DNA from: Nemertoderma westbladi
Lineage: Eukaryota; Xenacoelomorpha; Nemertodermatida; Nemertodermatidae
Direction of reading: 5' to 3'
Assembly: GCA_032718475.1 (NCBI GenBank)
Contig: JAUCBJ010002873.1
Coordinates: 1-25,338 of the forward strand
Length of the DNA: 25,338 nucleotides
Positions 24,469 through 25,338 of this stretch are shown here, piece after piece. The translations under genes and the position numbers were made by a program. How positions within the stretch are numbered: the first letter of the stretch is position 1; the number at the start of each line of letters is the position of its first letter. Below the pieces are notes generated by a model. It ran no database searches and was not told where the DNA came from. It saw only the letters and a program-made list of their open reading frames with translations.

Positions 24469-25338
24469 AAAAACTCAGATGTCTCGAACTTTCTCTCAAA
24501 ATATCACATCATATTCCTCTCAGAGACTCACAGTATACTCAGTCAGCGCACTTTAAACTTGGACAACTTCATTACATTAGAATTTCCTGATCTGAACTGT
24601 AACACGGGCCACCCAAGGGGCGGTTGCTCTCTTTCCTACCATGTATCCATCAAACCGTTAATAACCAGGATACATAAATTTTACACTGACTCGATTGAAG
24701 TTCGCTTGGCTGATGGTTCATGTTACTTATTTATGTATGTACCACCGCAAGACTCCCCATATTTTAATGAACATTACTATGCTTCACTCAGCAATATGAT
24801 CCTCCAGAATAACTGTTGCGGTATACCAACGATAATCATGGGCGACATAAACTGCCGCTTTGGTGATCTTAATAAACTTAAGAATAACCTAAATTACACT
24901 CAAAATCCTGATAGTCGCATTAACTCTAACGGTACAAATATGATTAAACTGATGGACGATTGCGATGTAGTCCCAATAAACCACCTTAAAACTAAGCGAT
25001 ACACAAATGATGGCGACTTTACTTTCATCAGGGGTGAACTACGCACCCAGATAGATTGGTGTTTATGCAATGATCCTAGCTACATCAACAGTATCAAACT
25101 AATTATATGTCGGGAAAGTCCGCCAGTATCAGACAACTTGCCTATATCTCTTATCCACACGGTCGCATACAAAGACAATCTCAACTCTGTTCTGGCCGCT
25201 ATTCTAGACCTAACTCAAGAAAGAAACAATCACAGCAAGAGGCCTAATTTCCCTGCAGAACGAATTGACTCCACTATTATGATCAGCACACTCATAAGCA
25301 TCCTCCCTCCGGTACAATGCCTGCCTAATATGACAATA
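24469..25338 (+). pseudogene. LINE-E AP-endonuclease domain (runs off the window)
   Basis: A plus-strand frame, open from 24259 to the window end, encodes an APE-type endonuclease from about 24480. Landmarks are FLSKYHIIFLSETHS (catalytic E), GGCSLSYHVSI, IEVRLADGSCYLFMYVPPQD, IIMGDINCRFGDL (catalytic D and N), NSNGTNMIKLMDDCDVVPIN, GDFTFIRGEL and QIDWCLCND. The last catalytic motif, usually SDH, is SDNLPI here (about 25129-25146), so the histidine is replaced. The frame continues at least 60 residues beyond it to the window end, toward an expected RT. No start codon is assignable: the first in-frame ATG is only at 24736, so the true start or a 5' junction is upstream. The family differs from LINE-A. 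I call it pseudogene because of the lost His, although the frame is open. Confidence 0.8.

Overview
The window reads as nuclear DNA from a marine invertebrate animal, probably a deuterostome such as an echinoderm or hemichordate. It is AT-rich, has two recognisable eukaryotic genes (RNF170-like and TIMM22-like, both single-exon and on the minus strand), several broken non-LTR retrotransposons, and no bacterial signals. The palindromic octamer TAGGCCTA occurs 13 times; I associate it with echinoderm-type genomes, but that placement is an inference.

Layout from left to right. Positions 1-410 hold a degenerate ~155-165 bp repeat whose relatives recur near 18.8 kb and 24.2 kb. A scrap of an RT-type LINE lies at 1161-1370. 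The RNF170-like ubiquitin ligase gene is at 2117-2860 (-). A G-rich MITE-like element with 24-bp inverted ends is at 3826-4216. From 4.7 to 13.0 kb lies an old CR1-like LINE on the minus strand ('LINE-A': ORF1 plus AP-endonuclease), split in its endonuclease domain by a 6.7-kb foldback element (4940-11663). A second LINE on the plus strand ('LINE-B', RT C-terminus plus zinc-binding tail) is at ~13390-14728 and carries a 168-bp MITE with a perfect 9-bp target duplication. TIMM22 is at 14871-15485 (-). A 48-unit, 44-bp minisatellite with two discrete unit types fills 16309-18421. From 18.9 to 24.1 kb are LINEs ending in (GTA)n: a young 5'-truncated minus copy with a 34-bp target duplication and a 95-bp perfect palindrome ('LINE-C', 18927-21111), then an older plus-strand LINE ('LINE-D') interrupted by two other LINE 3' ends. 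The window ends inside the endonuclease of a further plus-strand LINE ('LINE-E').

The most striking object is the foldback element. Its long inverted arms are homologous from end to end, but one arm carries about 6 copies of a 41-bp unit and the other about 95 copies of the inverted 42-bp version. Because 42 is divisible by 3, the long array fortuitously reads as two very long open frames of a 14-residue repeat. The element is bounded by a 6-bp duplication, and removing it restores a recognisable LINE endonuclease motif. Around it the host LINE has also undergone a six-fold 40-bp tandem amplification of its own coding sequence and a 32-bp inverted duplication, so the window is a good record of tandem and inverted DNA amplification.

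The two cellular genes are functionally unrelated: RNF170 family members are ER-membrane E3 ligases, and TIMM22 is the channel of the mitochondrial carrier translocase. Everything else is transposon or satellite DNA, with no coordinated gene system visible.
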